Below, piece after piece: positions 33,397 through 34,766 of a stretch of DNA of 34,766 bases. The stretch spans positions 1 to 34,766 of the forward strand of contig LKUD01000041.1 in assembly GCA_001412355.1 (NCBI GenBank), read 5' to 3'. Both the position numbers and the translations under genes were made by a program. The stretch comes from Methanoculleus sp. SDB. GTDB taxonomy: Archaea > Halobacteriota > Methanomicrobia > Methanomicrobiales > Methanomicrobiaceae. The notes below the pieces were generated by a model that saw nothing but the letters and a program-made list of their open reading frames with translations, searched no databases and was not told where the DNA came from. Every line of letters starts with the position of its first letter. Positions within the stretch are counted from its first letter, which is position 1.

Positions 33397-34225
33397 CACC
33401 GTCGGCCGGCTGGGATCTTCGGTGGTCCAGCACGGCGCTTTCAACGACCGCGTGTACCTGATGAAGCTCGCCCGGGGGGATGCCGGGGCAATCATCCCGG
33501 CAATCGAGGAGCTTGCAGAGCGGCACGGCTATTCGAAGATCTGTGCAAAAATCCCGGACAGCGCGAAGGATGCGTTCTGCGATGCCGGGTACCGCGTCGA
33601 GGCCCGCGTCCCCGCGCTCTACGGAGGGGTTGAAGACGGCTGGTTCCTGGCCCGCTACCCCGATCCTGCCCGGGCCATCGCCGGCGATGCTGACCGTATC
33701 GCCGATCTGCTGACGGTCGCTGCGGACCGCTCGGGGGGCTGCACGGCCTGTCAGCTCCCGGCAGGGTCTGCAATCGCGCCGGCAGGGCCTGACGACGCGG
33801 AATCGCTCGCCGCCCTTTACGGCGACGTCTTTGCCACGTACCCGTTCCCCATCCACGACCCCGCTTTTCTCCGGGGGGCGATGGCAGCCGATACCCGCTA
33901 CTTCGTCGTCCGGGCGGGAGACCGGATCGTTGCCGCGGCCTCGGCGGAAATGGATCGGTCGGGCCGAAACACCGAGATGACGGACTTCGCCACCGATCCC
34001 GCCTGCCGGGGCATGGGGCTCTGCTCGGCCCTGCTTGCCGTAATGGAGGAAGAGATGCGAAATCGCGGTATCGCGACCGCCTACACCATCGCACGGGCCG
34101 CTTTCTACCCGATTACCGTCACCTTTACCCGGGCAGGGTACCGGTTCGGGGGCACGCTTGCCAACAACACGAACATCTGCGGGGCCTTCGAGAGCATGAA
34201 CGTGTGGTACAAGACGCTCGTTTAA
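33389..34225 (+). CDS. ablB: Beta-lysine N6-acetyltransferase
   Basis: A 278-residue GNAT-family acetyltransferase that adds an acetyl group from acetyl-CoA to the N6 of beta-lysine, making N-epsilon-acetyl-beta-lysine. The GNAT core is seen at [20 protein letters not shown], followed by [20 protein letters not shown] and [18 protein letters not shown] at the end. It overlaps ablA by 8 bases (ATGAGTGA), which implies coupled translation. This osmolyte protects cells during salt stress. Confidence 0.93.
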   Translation: MSDTVGRLGSSVVQHGAFNDRVYLMKLARGDAGAIIPAIEELAERHGYSKICAKIPDSAKDAFCDAGYRVEARVPALYGGVEDGWFLARYPDPARAIAGDADRIADLLTVAADRSGGCTACQLPAGSAIAPAGPDDAESLAALYGDVFATYPFPIHDPAFLRGAMAADTRYFVVRAGDRIVAAASAEMDRSGRNTEMTDFATDPACRGMGLCSALLAVMEEEMRNRGIATAYTIARAAFYPITVTFTRAGYRFGGTLANNTNICGAFESMNVWYKTLV

Positions 34226-34241
34226 GGAGAAGGACTAAAAA

Positions 34242-34376
34242 ATGAGGGTATCCATCGATACTGAGCAGCCGGCCTCGCCGGTCACCGGATACGTGCCGTT
34301 GCACGGCCCGGGAAACGCACTTGAGAGCCGCTCGCGGTACGACTTCGACTGCCACCCCGGTACCCGTCCCGCGTGA
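34242..34376 (+). CDS. Short unassigned ORF after ablB
   Basis: A 44-codon frame with a strong ribosome binding site (AAGGAGAAGGACTAAAAA) 16 bases after the ablB stop, starting MRVSIDTEQPASPVTGYVPL. The product is Pro, Arg and Ser rich and not recognised. It ends overlapping a second frame at 34376 as TGATG. The strong ribosome binding site suggests a real third gene of the operon that has been shortened, or a small protein; I cannot tell. Confidence 0.4.
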   Translation: MRVSIDTEQPASPVTGYVPLHGPGNALESRSRYDFDCHPGTRPA

Positions 34377-34567
34377 TGAAGAACCAGCTGCAGGTTTCAT
34401 CAGTTCTGATACTTATCAGATGGATGTATGCCTCGCGAAATGAATCTGAAGATATTCTTTCCGGGATGATACAAAGGAGACCGTATAGCTGCTATTCGGT
34501 GGAAAGCGGAAAAGAAATTATCAAGAGGATTGATGCTATTGCTTGTGAAGGCAGGACACAAGCCTGA
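34376..34567 (+). CDS. Doubtful ORF at the window edge
   Basis: A 63-codon frame beginning MKNQLQVSSVLILIRWMY and continuing with NESEDILSGMIQRRP and SGKEIIKRIDAI. Its start overlaps the previous stop (TGATG). The product has a mildly hydrophobic N-terminus and charged middle. I recognise no family. The following 200 bases have overlapping short frames and no clear gene, which looks like decayed sequence. Confidence 0.25.
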   Translation: MKNQLQVSSVLILIRWMYASRNESEDILSGMIQRRPYSCYSVESGKEIIKRIDAIACEGRTQA

Positions 34568-34766
34568 TGCAGTTTTCTATACTCCACAAAGCACGAGACG
34601 TGTCCTTTTTTTACTGTCATCAAAAGGAATCCACTGGAATAGTACAGATGTTTTACTGTTTCGCGTTTCACCCGGTAACAGTAGCAGTCTGCCGGAGATC
34701 ACTTTTTTGTATTCTAGCAGCCGCTGCAGATTTTGGGATACCCGATGATTTTTTTTGATGAGGAAA

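Noticed and set aside
32098-33495. Minus-strand 465-codon frame opposite ablA
   Set aside because: It is the antisense shadow of a certain gene with GC-rich codons; the composition (Asp, Val, Arg, Gly rich) is typical of such shadows and there is no ribosome binding site.
1-34766. CRISPR array, tRNA or rRNA genes
   Set aside because: Looked for regular repeats with spacers and for cloverleaf or rRNA sequence in all intergenic stretches; none found by eye.

Overview
The window looks like a chromosomal segment of a methanogenic archaeon, most likely in or near the Methanomicrobiales. The signs are an ablA-ablB pair for N-epsilon-acetyl-beta-lysine, a UbiA prenyltransferase next to a geranylgeranyl-reductase-like flavoprotein, a DUF5667 protein, a membrane-anchored winged-helix protein of archaeal type, a cohesin/dockerin-type surface protein, and TATA-box promoters with GGAGG/GGTGA ribosome binding sites. 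The taxonomic call is an inference; no rRNA or tRNA gene is visible.

Left flank (1-5998): the 3' end of a large RHS-repeat protein that ends in cohesin-like and dockerin-like domains; a minus-strand pair (UbiA prenyltransferase, then a GGR-like FAD reductase, overlapping by 4 bases); a small acidic protein; a strong hairpin; an OFA-type MFS transporter; and a deleted, frameshifted remnant of a metallo-beta-lactamase-fold gene.

Centre (about 6.25-28.2 kb): an almost complete extracellular contractile injection system (eCIS, related to PVC, Afp and MAC particles). In order on the plus strand: DUF4255 cap protein, a protein with a carboxypeptidase-regulatory-like end, a hidden GTG-start small ORF, a coiled-coil protein, sheath, tube 1, tail-assembly chaperone-like protein, DUF6760, tube 2, an unassigned protein with a conserved tail, LysM hub adaptor, gpD-like hub, gp5/VgrG-like spike, PAAR tip, gp25-like wedge, two large baseplate J-type proteins, a beta-propeller/tail-protein-I fusion, a Cys-rich protein with a mosaic composition, and a DUF4157 HExxH protein that is the best effector candidate. 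The AAA+ ATPase typical of eCIS follows on the minus strand, converging on the operon. No classical long tape-measure gene is visible. The tight spacing and repeated stop/start overlaps show one main transcription unit, with likely secondary promoters before 7734 and 24698.

Right flank (28.2-34.8 kb): an intact MBL-fold hydrolase whose 3' part is the homologue of the remnant at 5.6-6.0 kb. The eCIS is therefore bracketed by direct-repeat copies of the same gene. Then come a DUF5667 secreted protein and a membrane-anchored winged-helix protein, then ablA-ablB for the osmolyte N-epsilon-acetyl-beta-lysine, and finally short unassigned ORFs in an apparently degraded end.

The main biological interest is a contractile injection apparatus in a methanogen, with variable AT-rich accessory genes at both ends of the cluster, a divided operon layout, and a paralogous-gene bracket suggesting island insertion or duplication.
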